Shown piece by piece: positions 14,666 through 21,567 of a stretch of DNA of 22,887 nucleotides. The stretch is from CAKSFT01 sp045603125 (GTDB lineage Bacteria > Bacillota > Clostridia > UBA1381), in contig JAZULN010000064.1 of assembly GCA_045603125.1 (NCBI GenBank), forward strand, positions 1 through 22,887, read 5' to 3'. The translations under genes were made by a program, and so were the position numbers. Position 1 is the stretch's first letter; every line of letters begins with the position of its first letter. Below the pieces are notes generated by a model. It was not told the origin of the DNA, made no database searches, and worked only from the letters and a program-made list of their open reading frames with translations.

Positions 14666-14684
14666 GCCGGATTTTTGGTATACT
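14656..14684 (+). promoter_or_regulatory. Promoter of rluB
   Basis: TTTACA (14656-14661), a 17-bp spacer and TATACT (14679-14684). The -35 box overlaps the last codons of the carboxypeptidase gene; the rluB ATG is 31 bp downstream of the -10 box. Confidence 0.75.
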
Positions 14685-14715
14685 TTATGTGAATAACTAA
14701 AAAAGGAAGATTTTT

Positions 14716-15435
14716 ATGGGAGAAATTGTAAGACTTCAAAAATATATTGCCATGTGCGGTGTGGCATCAAGACGAAAAGCCGAGGAACTTATCGAAAAAG
14801 GGACAGTAAAAGTGAACGACCAAAAGGTTACCGAGCTTGGCACAAAGGTGGAAATTGGAGCTGATAAGGTTACAGTAAATGGCAGGGACATAAAACCCGA
14901 GCAAAAGAACTTTTATATAATGCTGAATAAACCCACAGGCTATGTGTCGACCGTCTCCGACCAGTTCGACCGCCCCACCGTTTTAGACCTTGTAGGGACA
15001 GATATAAAATCAAGAATTTTTCCGGTCGGCAGGCTTGATTATGATACATCGGGGTTACTTTTATTAACCAACGACGGTGACTTTACCTATAAAGTAACCC
15101 ACCCGAAATTTGAGCTTGAAAAGACATATATCGCACTTCTAAAGGGCGGAATCACTATTTCAGGATTAAATAAATTAAGGCGAGGAGTGAAGATTGACGA
15201 CTATACCACTTCTCCGGCAAGAGTTGAGATAATTGATGCAAAAGACGGCTATACCAAAGTCAAAATCACAATCCACGAAGGGAAAAACCGACAGGTAAGA
15301 AAGATGTTTTCATCGGTTGGAAGTAACGTCGTGGAGCTTGAGCGAATCAGCATCGGAACAGTCGAACTTGGGAACTTACCCCTCGGTCATTGGCGACACT
15401 TAACAAGCCACGAGATAAGTTATTTAACAAGATAA
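14716..15435 (+). CDS. rluB: Pseudouridine synthase of the RsuA/RluB family
   Basis: A 239-residue RNA-modifying enzyme. Residues 5-58 form the S4 RNA-binding domain (RLQKYIAMCGVASRRKAEEL). The catalytic domain contains the signature PVGRLDYDTSGLLLLTNDG with catalytic Asp108, followed by THPKFELEKTY and HEGKNRQVRKMF. Members isomerise a specific uridine in 23S rRNA (RluB) or 16S rRNA (RsuA). The RluB assignment rests on the KNRQVRKMF and gene-neighbour pattern in Firmicutes and is likely but not certain. AGGAAG precedes the ATG. It is followed by a strong terminator. Confidence 0.9.
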   Translation: MGEIVRLQKYIAMCGVASRRKAEELIEKGTVKVNDQKVTELGTKVEIGADKVTVNGRDIKPEQKNFYIMLNKPTGYVSTVSDQFDRPTVLDLVGTDIKSRIFPVGRLDYDTSGLLLLTNDGDFTYKVTHPKFELEKTYIALLKGGITISGLNKLRRGVKIDDYTTSPARVEIIDAKDGYTKVKITIHEGKNRQVRKMFSSVGSNVVELERISIGTVELGNLPLGHWRHLTSHEISYLTR

Positions 15436-15467
15436 AAAAGAGAAGTTTTAAAACTTCTCTTTTTATC
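15431..15467 (+). terminator. Intrinsic terminator between rluB and the convergent membrane-protein gene
   Basis: The inverted repeat GATAAAAAAGAGAAGTTTT / AAAACTTCTCTTTTTATC (one extra A on the left) overlaps the rluB stop. A/T runs on both sides make it usable by rluB and by the minus-strand gene ending at 15488. Confidence 0.85.
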
Positions 15468-15487
15468 TTACACGCCCATAAAGATTT

Positions 15488-16234
15488 TTACGGCATTGCT
15501 AAAATAACAATACCCCCAATAATATTTACCACAGTCAACATTTTTACCCAAGTTGCTTTATTACTATGGTTTTTTCCATTGCGAAGAACAAGAAACAGTG
15601 ATATTCCAATAGATGCTATGAGTAATATAATCATAAGCATTTTAACCTCTTCAGGAATATATGTCACCTTCTCAAAACCCGACGGTTTCCAGCTATCACT
15701 TCTATCAACAAATTCTATATCCTCTTCAAAACTTGTTAACCCTATAATCGCCTCTATCGGTAAGGTTAAAAGAGAAATTATAAGGGCATACAAATCGAAG
15801 GATCTTTGCTTTTCCTTTATTTTCATCTGTTCTACATCTACAGGACTCTGGTTTGTGTCACAAACTCTTTCATTTAACTTAAACCTTTTTATTTTCCTAA
15901 TATTTACAGACTGTATAACGATTTCACCCACTGACAACAAAATCCACACTATGTATATGGTCGATTCCATTCCTATTTGTCCGCCGGACGTAGAATCAAG
16001 TACAAACATAGCAATCCACAAAAGCAACAAAATTACCAAAATGAATATGTCTAAAATAAGTCCTGTTATCGCCCGCCTTTTTATCGCTTTTATTTCATTA
16101 ATTGTAAGTTCGTTTAAGTGCCTTGCCTGAATAGTTGAAAATATACACAAAGCGAAACTGATTATCCTCGCAACGACCGTAACAACTGCTATTATTACAA
16201 AAATACCAAATATAAATCGTAGTTCTTCAAGCAT
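15488..16234 (-). CDS. Uncharacterised multi-pass membrane protein
   Basis: A 248-residue protein I do not recognise. Hydrophobic segments lie at about residues 5-30 (FIFGIFVIIAVVTVVARIIS), 55-80, 90-110, 155-170, 200-215 and 225-245, with a charged cytosolic-type loop containing RKIKRFKLNERVCDTNQSP between. The frame is open 26 codons further upstream, but that part runs through the transcription terminator of the leader RNA. The ATG at 16232-16234 is preceded by GGAGGAGGTGG and is taken as the start. The gene begins only about 17 bp after the T-run of a terminator hairpin, so its expression probably depends on read-through or antitermination of the structured RNA at 16252-16421. No family or function can be assigned. 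Confidence 0.7.
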   Translation of the reverse strand: MLEELRFIFGIFVIIAVVTVVARIISFALCIFSTIQARHLNELTINEIKAIKRRAITGLILDIFILVILLLLWIAMFVLDSTSGGQIGMESTIYIVWILLSVGEIVIQSVNIRKIKRFKLNERVCDTNQSPVDVEQMKIKEKQRSFDLYALIISLLTLPIEAIIGLTSFEEDIEFVDRSDSWKPSGFEKVTYIPEEVKMLMIILLIASIGISLFLVLRNGKNHSNKATWVKMLTVVNIIGGIVILAMP

Positions 16235-16251
16235 TCTTCCACCTCCTCCCA

Positions 16252-16282
16252 TTAAAAAAAGCGTACAACCGAAATTGTACGC
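16252..16282 (-). terminator. Terminator hairpin at the end of the structured RNA, just before the membrane-protein gene
   Basis: On the minus strand GCGTACAA-TTTCGG-TTGTACGC followed by seven or more T; the ribosome binding site of the membrane-protein gene starts immediately after. Confidence 0.88.
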
Positions 16283-16421
16283 CGAAAAACACACAACTCT
16301 GGTTGTCGCCAAACAAACTGTAATTTACATAGAACAAGTATGCAAAATAGAGCGTGTATTTTTACCTGAGGTTCTTAAAACACACACTTGTTCTATATTG
16401 TAAATTTTTAGTTTATTTGGC
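16252..16421 (-). ncRNA. Structured RNA with own promoter and terminator (candidate attenuator or riboswitch leader)
   Basis: The promoter predicts a transcript starting at 16421 with GCCAAAUAAACU, which pairs with AGUUUGUUUGGC (16308-16319). The stem continues with AAUUUACA/UGUAAAUU and UAGAACAAGU/ACUUGUUCUA, giving about 30 pairs with small bulges. The apex holds a further GUGUGUUUU/AAAAUACAC hairpin. After the long stem come a small hairpin ACAAC-CAGA-GUUGU and a perfect terminator (16252-16282). GCGACAACC at the stem base can instead pair with GGUUGUACGC, the 3' arm of the terminator, with one bulged base. That would be a mutually exclusive antiterminator. It is about 170 nt and does not match a riboswitch class or 6S RNA that I can recall. 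Confidence 0.65.
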
Positions 16422-16427
16422 ATACTT

Positions 16428-16456
16428 ATTATAACACATATATTGTTATTTTTCAA
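16428..16456 (-). promoter_or_regulatory. Promoter of the structured RNA and membrane-protein gene
   Basis: On the minus strand TTGAAA (16451-16456), a 17-bp spacer and TATAAT (16428-16433). The expected start, 7 nt after the -10 box, coincides with the first paired base of the long RNA stem. Confidence 0.82.
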
Positions 16457-16460
16457 GACA

Positions 16461-16489
16461 AAAAAACTTGAGCTTTCGCTCAAGTTTTT
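16461..16489 (-). terminator. Intrinsic terminator of thrS
   Basis: On the minus strand AAACTTGAGC-GAAA-GCTCAAGTTT followed by a T-run, 7 bp beyond the thrS stop codon; a GAAA tetraloop closes a GC-rich stem top. Confidence 0.9.
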
Positions 16490-16495
16490 CATTTC

Positions 16496-18250
16496 TTATC
16501 TTATTGTCTTATTGGCAACTTCTTCTGTGATCTTTTTAATAAATTCTTCAACCTTCATGCTACCGATGTCACCGTCGCGGCGGTCACGGATTGATATAAC
16601 TCCGTTTTCGATATCCTTATCGCCCACCAATACCATATAAGGCACCTTTTCAAGTTGTGCTTCTCTAATCTTATAGCCAATCTTTTCTGAGCGGTCATCA
16701 ACCTCAACTCTTAAAATTCCGTTCTTTTCAAGTTCTTTCTTAACTTCATAGATATAGTCTAAGTGTCTGTCGGCAATCGGAAGAAGTTTTACCTGGACAG
16801 GTGCAAGCCATACAGGGAACGCTCCCGCATACTTTTCAATCAAAAGTGCCAGAGTTCTTTCATAGCAACCGATACTGGTTCTGTGGATAATATATGGATT
16901 TTTCTTTGTTCCGTCTTTATCAACATATTCCATACCGAACTTTTCTGCCAACAGTTGGTCAATCTGGATTGTAATCAAGGTATCTTCCTTGCCGTGAACA
17001 TTCTTAATCTGGATATCAAGCTTTGGTCCGTAGAATGCCGCATCGCCGATACCGATTGTATATGGAATCTCAAGGTTATCAAGAATCTTTTTCATAATAC
17101 CCTGTGCTTCTGCCCACTGTTCGTCGGTACCAATATACTTATCTCTGTTATCAGGATCCCACTGTGAGAAGCAGTATAACACGTCTTCATAAAGTCCCAA
17201 TGTCTTTAGCATATAGTTTGCAAGCTCTAAACAGCTCTTAAATTCGTCTTCCAACTGCTCAGGAGTACACATTAAGTGTCCCTCAGAGATTGTAAACTGT
17301 CTTACACGGATGAGTCCGTGCATTTCGCCCGACGCCTCGTTTCTGAAAAGTGTTGAGGTTTCGTTTAGTCGCATTGGCAAATCTCTATAAGAACGGCCTC
17401 TGTTTAAAAATGCCTGATACTGGAACGGACAGGTCATTGGACGAAGTGCAAACACTTCCTTATCAACTTCTTCATCACCCAACACAAACATACCGTCCTG
17501 ATAGTGGTCCCAGTGGCCCGAAACCTTATATAGGTCGCTCTTTGCCATAAGCGGAGTTTTTGTTAGTTGCCAGCCTCTTTTTTGCTCTTCATCTTCAACA
17601 AATCTTTGAAGAAGTTGGATTATTCTTGCACCCTTTGGAAGCAAAATTGGAAGTCCCTGACCGATGATTTCTGATGTTGTGAAAAGTTCTAATTCTCTTC
17701 CCAACTTATTATGGTCACGTTTTTTTGCTTCTTCTAATTGTGTTAGATGAGCCTCTAATTCATCTTTTGACGCAAAGGCTGTGCCGTAGATTCTTTGAAG
17801 CATCTTATTATTTTCGTTACCTCTCCAGTATGCACCTGTAGCGCTCAATAGCTTATATGCCTTTACCTTGCTTGTGTAGTTAATGTGAGGACCGGCACAA
17901 AGGTCGGTGAACTCGCCTTGCTTATAAAATGAAATTACCTCGCCTTCGGGAAGTTCGTTTATTAGCTCTTGCTTATATGGTTCGTCCTTCATAAGCTCCA
18001 AAGCCTCTGCTTTGGGGAGTTCAAATCTTTCGATTTTTAGGTTCTCCTTGGCGATTTTCTTCATTTCCTTTTCGATATTTTCCAAATCCTCAGGTGTGAA
18101 GGTATGCTCTGTATCGAAGTCATAGTAAAAGCCTGTGTCGATTGCAGGGCCGATTGCCAACTTCACCTCTGGGAATAGTCTTTTAACAGCCTGTGCCATA
18201 ACGTGTGACGCAGAATGTCTCAAGGTTTGTAGTTCATTCATTTCGCTCAT
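16496..18250 (-). CDS. thrS: Threonine--tRNA ligase lacking the N-terminal TGS domain
   Basis: A 584-residue class II aminoacyl-tRNA synthetase that charges tRNA-Thr. The editing domain begins almost at the N-terminus, with RHSASHVMAQ (His12, His16) and DLCAGPHI (Cys118, His122). The catalytic core has the zinc ligands Cys274 (RPMTCPF), His325 (ISEGH) and His456 (YIIHRTS), motif 2 FRNEASGEMHGLIRVRQF, and motif 3 GCYERTLALLIEKY. The anticodon-binding domain closes the protein (about 475-584, APVQVKLLPIADRH). The usual first 60 or so residues, the TGS domain, are absent. The upstream sequence is the T-box leader, so this is not a mis-called start. The start codon follows AAGGAAG. Expression is controlled by the T-box at 18265-18533. 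Confidence 0.96.
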   Translation of the reverse strand: MSEMNELQTLRHSASHVMAQAVKRLFPEVKLAIGPAIDTGFYYDFDTEHTFTPEDLENIEKEMKKIAKENLKIERFELPKAEALELMKDEPYKQELINELPEGEVISFYKQGEFTDLCAGPHINYTSKVKAYKLLSATGAYWRGNENNKMLQRIYGTAFASKDELEAHLTQLEEAKKRDHNKLGRELELFTTSEIIGQGLPILLPKGARIIQLLQRFVEDEEQKRGWQLTKTPLMAKSDLYKVSGHWDHYQDGMFVLGDEEVDKEVFALRPMTCPFQYQAFLNRGRSYRDLPMRLNETSTLFRNEASGEMHGLIRVRQFTISEGHLMCTPEQLEDEFKSCLELANYMLKTLGLYEDVLYCFSQWDPDNRDKYIGTDEQWAEAQGIMKKILDNLEIPYTIGIGDAAFYGPKLDIQIKNVHGKEDTLITIQIDQLLAEKFGMEYVDKDGTKKNPYIIHRTSIGCYERTLALLIEKYAGAFPVWLAPVQVKLLPIADRHLDYIYEVKKELEKNGILRVEVDDRSEKIGYKIREAQLEKVPYMVLVGDKDIENGVISIRDRRDGDIGSMKVEEFIKKITEEVANKTIR

Positions 18251-18264
18251 CTTTTATCTTCCTT

Positions 18265-18533
18265 TCCAAAAAAATAACACCTCTATCTCCCAAAAAATTG
18301 GGAAATAGGGGTGCAAAAATCACTTCTCGCACGGTTCCACCCTATTTACGGTTAATCCGTCACTTAATTAGTCTTTAACGCAAGATAGGCGGCAATGCTT
18401 AATTGGATAACCCGTTCAGCACGCGACTCCAAAGTGGTATTCACCTGTCCCCGATATAAAAAGGTGCTTCCAGCCACGACACCTTCTCTCTTTTTATACC
18501 CTCTGGGGTGGCTACTGTCTTTTTCATAGTCTT
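18265..18533 (-). ncRNA. T-box riboswitch, threonine specifier, controlling thrS
   Basis: This leader holds the 337-bp stretch between thrS and the SGNH hydrolase gene. On the minus strand the Stem I sequence includes GAAT-ACC-ACTTTGGAG, with specifier codon ACC (threonine) at 18436-18438 followed by the conserved purine. The T-box proper, AGGGTGGAACCGTGCG (18328-18343), carries UGGA to pair with the tRNA 3' end (discriminator U). A terminator hairpin (18271-18313; CACC-CTATTTCCCAA-type arms) ends in a T-run before the thrS ribosome binding site. Uncharged tRNA-Thr stabilises the antiterminator and lets thrS be transcribed. Confidence 0.95.
18271..18313 (-). terminator. T-box regulatory terminator of thrS
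   Basis: On the minus strand the 16-nt arm CACCCCTATTTCCCAA pairs with TTGGGAGATAGAGGTG around a TTTT loop, followed by TTATTTTTTT. Confidence 0.88.
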
Positions 18534-18539
18534 TAGAAT

Positions 18540-18568
18540 ATTATGCCACAACTTTTCAGCTTTGTCAA
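18540..18568 (-). promoter_or_regulatory. Promoter of the thrS T-box transcript
   Basis: On the minus strand TTGACA (18563-18568), a 17-bp spacer and CATAAT (18540-18545). The expected start is near 18533. Confidence 0.82.
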
Positions 18569-18587
18569 GTGTTTTTCAAATAAAATC

Positions 18588-19667
18588 TTACTTTAGCAAA
18601 GGCTCAATTACCTTTTGAAAGCTCTCTGCCATACAGAAGAATCCGAAATCGTTAGGGTGGGTTCCGTCTACTGTAAACATGTCCTTATCATGGCTTTTTA
18701 AAATTTCCTGACCGTTTATAAAATAGACATTTTCATCACCCGAATTTTTAGCATCCTCATAAGTTTTCTTTATAATTTCGATTCTTTTTGCCAATTCCTC
18801 TTCTGACCAGGAAAGCCCGATATATGATGCAAAAATTATAGGTAAATCCGGGTTTTTCTCCCTTACAATCTTATAAAATGCCTGGTGGGTTTTTTCTAAA
18901 AATCCAGGGCTTGGAGCGTTACAATCATAATCAAAAACAAAAACGCTCATAGGGATATCGGCAATATATTCAGCCAAAGCTTTTTCTGCCAACGCGCTTC
19001 CCGGGAAACCTAAATTCAAAAAGTCTGTATCTAATCTTTTTGATATCACCGCAGGATATGAGTTGCCGGGTCTTGATGCGAATCCGCCCGTTGTAATTGA
19101 ACTACCGTAAAACACCACAGGCAAATCATACTTATACTTATTTCCCTTTTCTAATTTTGCATCTTCCTCGAGTCCTATATAGACATCACTCACGGCGTTA
19201 TATAGCGGGAAATTGATTATGATATCACGCATCTTTTTGTCGCCAAATTCAATAATAGATTCATATCCCCCGTCTATTTCAAACTTTGCTCCGGCTTTGC
19301 CTGCGTCCGACACCTTTATACCGAATTTTGCCTTAAATTCACCATCAACATACATATCAAACCCACTGCTTGATGTAATCGGCATACAGTCTACAAGCCA
19401 TAATGACGGCAAAACCGCTTTTAATATAACATACTCCGAATCAGTCTTAAAACGGACTCTTGCACCACTTGTCATATGGTTCATAATCTCAACATTTTTA
19501 CTAGCCGTTCTTGCCACATCTTCCGGCATTCTTTTAAAATCGCCCTTTTCTTTGGGGTTATAAAGCCCGTAAATTTCAAAAGGTTCTTCTCTTACAGAAT
19601 ATAGCTTTATATCAGATTTGTTGACATCTGTAACTTTTACATTCTTATCAAGTTCATCAAGTCTCAT
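18588..19667 (-). CDS. SGNH/GDSL-family hydrolase (putative carbohydrate esterase)
   Basis: A 359-residue protein. Residues 20-175 form a beta-rich N-terminal domain; residues 180-359 form the SGNH hydrolase domain. The blocks are visible: VVFYGSSITTG with nucleophile Ser190, LNLGFPGSA supplying the glycine, FDYDCNAP with Asn250, and DGTHPND with Asp334 and His337. Such two-domain enzymes remove acetyl or other acyl groups from sugars. No signal peptide is seen. The gene starts 9 bp after the amidohydrolase stop, with GAGGAG (within the end of that gene) as probable ribosome binding site, and is the last gene of the four-gene operon. I see no terminator between its stop and the thrS promoter 20 bp downstream. 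Confidence 0.88.
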   Translation of the reverse strand: MRLDELDKNVKVTDVNKSDIKLYSVREEPFEIYGLYNPKEKGDFKRMPEDVARTASKNVEIMNHMTSGARVRFKTDSEYVILKAVLPSLWLVDCMPITSSSGFDMYVDGEFKAKFGIKVSDAGKAGAKFEIDGGYESIIEFGDKKMRDIIINFPLYNAVSDVYIGLEEDAKLEKGNKYKYDLPVVFYGSSITTGGFASRPGNSYPAVISKRLDTDFLNLGFPGSALAEKALAEYIADIPMSVFVFDYDCNAPSPGFLEKTHQAFYKIVREKNPDLPIIFASYIGLSWSEEELAKRIEIIKKTYEDAKNSGDENVYFINGQEILKSHDKDMFTVDGTHPNDFGFFCMAESFQKVIEPLLK

Positions 19668-19676
19668 AACGAATTT

Positions 19677-20471
19677 TTACTCCTCTAAACCGTAAAAATC
19701 TTTAAAATTATTATATAAAATATCCTCTAAAAGGTCTTCTTTTAAACCAAGCTTCATTAACCTATCAAGCTCAGCTTTATGGTCCCACATAGGAAAATCC
19801 GAGCCAAAGAAAATCTTTTTTCCACCAAAGGTATCGATGGCTTTTTTTACATTCTCACCATCAGAAAACCCCATGGTACTACTTGTGTCTACATATATGT
19901 TATCCAGTTTTAAACAGTCCCTTGCAATATCCCACTGACTCCAGCCTCCGCAATGTGCAGCAATAATTGGCATATTTTTAAATTTCTTCGCAACCTTTGC
20001 CACACGCTCAGGATGTGAAAAACCATGGCGATAGTCACCACTGTGGGTAATCACAAACATCCCCTTTTTCTCGAGCAAATCATATATGGGGTATAGCTTT
20101 TCGTCATCAAAGTTAAATTTCTGAAAATCAGGATGAAGCTTTATACCTTTTAAACCAAGTCCCGAAATTCTCTCGATTTCTTCCTCATAATCCTCAAAAT
20201 CCCGGTGCATTGTGCCTAAGGGTATAAACTCCTTATGCTCTTTTGCCTCATCCAATATAAAATCATTTATGCTTTTTACTTGAGCCGGTATTGTTGCAGT
20301 TGAAAATACAAGGTATTTGGTAACTCCTGCCTCCTCCCCTGATTTTAAAAGCTCCTCCGGGCTTCCCATATGCCCCATCCGGATATGCTCATAAAAGTCA
20401 GATATCGCCTCTGTTGCCTTTTCGGCAATCTTTTTGGGGAATATATGTGAATGTGCGTCAATTATCTTCAT
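19677..20471 (-). CDS. Amidohydrolase family protein (ACMSD/PF04909 type)
   Basis: A 264-residue TIM-barrel metal enzyme. Candidate ligands are His7 and His9 (IDAHSHIFP), His143 (FVITHSGD), His173 (IAAHCGGW) and Asp225 (FFGSDFP); LKGIKLHPDFQ is also typical. The layout is that of PF04909 proteins, which include decarboxylases (ACMSD-like) and lactonases. It shares only the family fold with the amidohydrolase at 10065-10946. AGGAAGG precedes the ATG. It lies 56 bp after the metallophosphoesterase gene and 9 bp before the SGNH hydrolase gene in an operon headed by a GH28-like protein. A role in handling a small product of that polysaccharide pathway is inferred; the reaction is unknown. Confidence 0.87.
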   Translation of the reverse strand: MKIIDAHSHIFPKKIAEKATEAISDFYEHIRMGHMGSPEELLKSGEEAGVTKYLVFSTATIPAQVKSINDFILDEAKEHKEFIPLGTMHRDFEDYEEEIERISGLGLKGIKLHPDFQKFNFDDEKLYPIYDLLEKKGMFVITHSGDYRHGFSHPERVAKVAKKFKNMPIIAAHCGGWSQWDIARDCLKLDNIYVDTSSTMGFSDGENVKKAIDTFGGKKIFFGSDFPMWDHKAELDRLMKLGLKEDLLEDILYNNFKDFYGLEE

Positions 20472-20527
20472 TATCTCGCCTTCCTACGTTAAAATGTGCC
20501 ATTTTAATCACTTTTTCTATTCTAAAA

Positions 20528-21553
20528 TCAATATTTAAAAAATCTGTCTTCTCCCGCACCGCATCTTATTAAATAAACCGTTCTCTCCTTTTTATTCCAG
20601 ATAACCGAATCCCACGCATCTTCGTTTACGGTATAATAGTCACGTGGTCCTGTAAATTTTCCAATCGGCTCCCAAAGTTGAGGAATATAGGCAGTCTGGC
20701 AGGTAACACCAACACAGGTGATTCCATCAAACTCCTCTAAAAAGTCGCTGTGGTCATCTCCTGCAAACCAGGCAACAAAAGATCCATCATTTTCCGAATA
20801 ATCATAGACTTTACCATCAATATTTAAAGTGCCCTTATTATTAAACGCTTTTATAAGTTCAATAACCTTTCCATAGTTTCTTCCCTCTATGAGCAGGGGT
20901 TTGGCTCCGCCATTTCCTTTCAAAGGAGGAATATGAGAAAACATCATAACCGAATAGCCTTTGGGGACATCTAATGCCCCTGCCAACCAATCAATTTGTG
21001 GCTTTTTTATACTATACTCTTTTATAAATTCAAACTCTTCCTTATTATGGGTATAGCTTGTTGAACAAAGAAAAATCATTCGGAGTTCTTTCTCCGGATA
21101 ATCCACATAAAAGTACGGCTTTTTTCCTTCTCTTTTTACGTTTTTATTTTCATTTATAAACGAAGTGTCTTCAAACCAATTTTCATCCAGGGCCATATCG
21201 GTTACAAGCTGACCCTTATATCGTTCATCACGATAACCGTCGTGATTCCCCTCTGCAATATAAAAAACACGGTTTTTCAGAGAATTTCTGTACCTTTCTA
21301 TTTCTTCTTTAAATATCTTTCTCGACATTTTCTCGGGGATATTTCCGCACAAAACATCGCCCATGTGCACAAGACACTCAAATCCGATTTTATCGTCAAC
21401 TGCCGAAATATTCTCTCTGGTATTATCACCGTTATCGCTAAGATGGGTATCAGTTACGAGTGCAAACACCATATCGCTACCCGGCTTTTTTTCTTCAATT
21501 GATTTTATGGTCTTTTTGATTTCTTCTTCAAAATAAGGTTTCACTTTTGACAC
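20528..21553 (-). CDS. Calcineurin-like metallophosphoesterase
   Basis: A 341-residue protein with the dinuclear-metal motif series. DTH is at 35-37 (VTDTHLSD), GD at 65-66 (HMGDVL), GNHD at 102-105 (AEGNHDGY), His207 is in FSHIPP, and the final block is AGDDHSD (264-270). The last motif is usually G-H-x-H; here the first histidine is aspartate (Asp266). It could be a phosphomonoesterase or phosphodiesterase; the substrate is unknown. There is no signal peptide. The start codon is GTG with AAGGGGG 9 bp upstream, which overlaps the stop of the GH28-like gene 14 bp away; a second GTG three codons later is less well placed. Membership of a glycan operon suggests a phosphorylated or phosphodiester-bearing carbohydrate, but this is inference. 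Confidence 0.87.
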   Translation of the reverse strand: MSKVKPYFEEEIKKTIKSIEEKKPGSDMVFALVTDTHLSDNGDNTRENISAVDDKIGFECLVHMGDVLCGNIPEKMSRKIFKEEIERYRNSLKNRVFYIAEGNHDGYRDERYKGQLVTDMALDENWFEDTSFINENKNVKREGKKPYFYVDYPEKELRMIFLCSTSYTHNKEEFEFIKEYSIKKPQIDWLAGALDVPKGYSVMMFSHIPPLKGNGGAKPLLIEGRNYGKVIELIKAFNNKGTLNIDGKVYDYSENDGSFVAWFAGDDHSDFLEEFDGITCVGVTCQTAYIPQLWEPIGKFTGPRDYYTVNEDAWDSVIWNKKERTVYLIRCGAGEDRFFKY

Positions 21554-21567
21554 TTTTATTTTCCCCC

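Noticed and set aside
15390..16130. 246-codon plus-strand frame opposite the membrane-protein gene
   Set aside because: It overlaps the end of rluB and a terminator and has no ribosome binding site. The minus frame has GGAGGAGG and clear membrane segments.
16252..16421. 6S RNA as identity for the structured RNA
   Set aside because: The long stem is nearly fully paired, without the large central bubble of 6S RNA, and a separate terminator directly abuts a gene's ribosome binding site.
16326..16423. A 32-codon minus-strand open frame (starting MPNKLKIYNI) inside the structured RNA, as a possible regulatory leader peptide
   Set aside because: Its ATG overlaps or precedes the predicted transcription start and has no ribosome binding site, so only leaderless translation could use it. 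Chance openness over 32 codons is not rare. The RNA pairing explains the sequence better.
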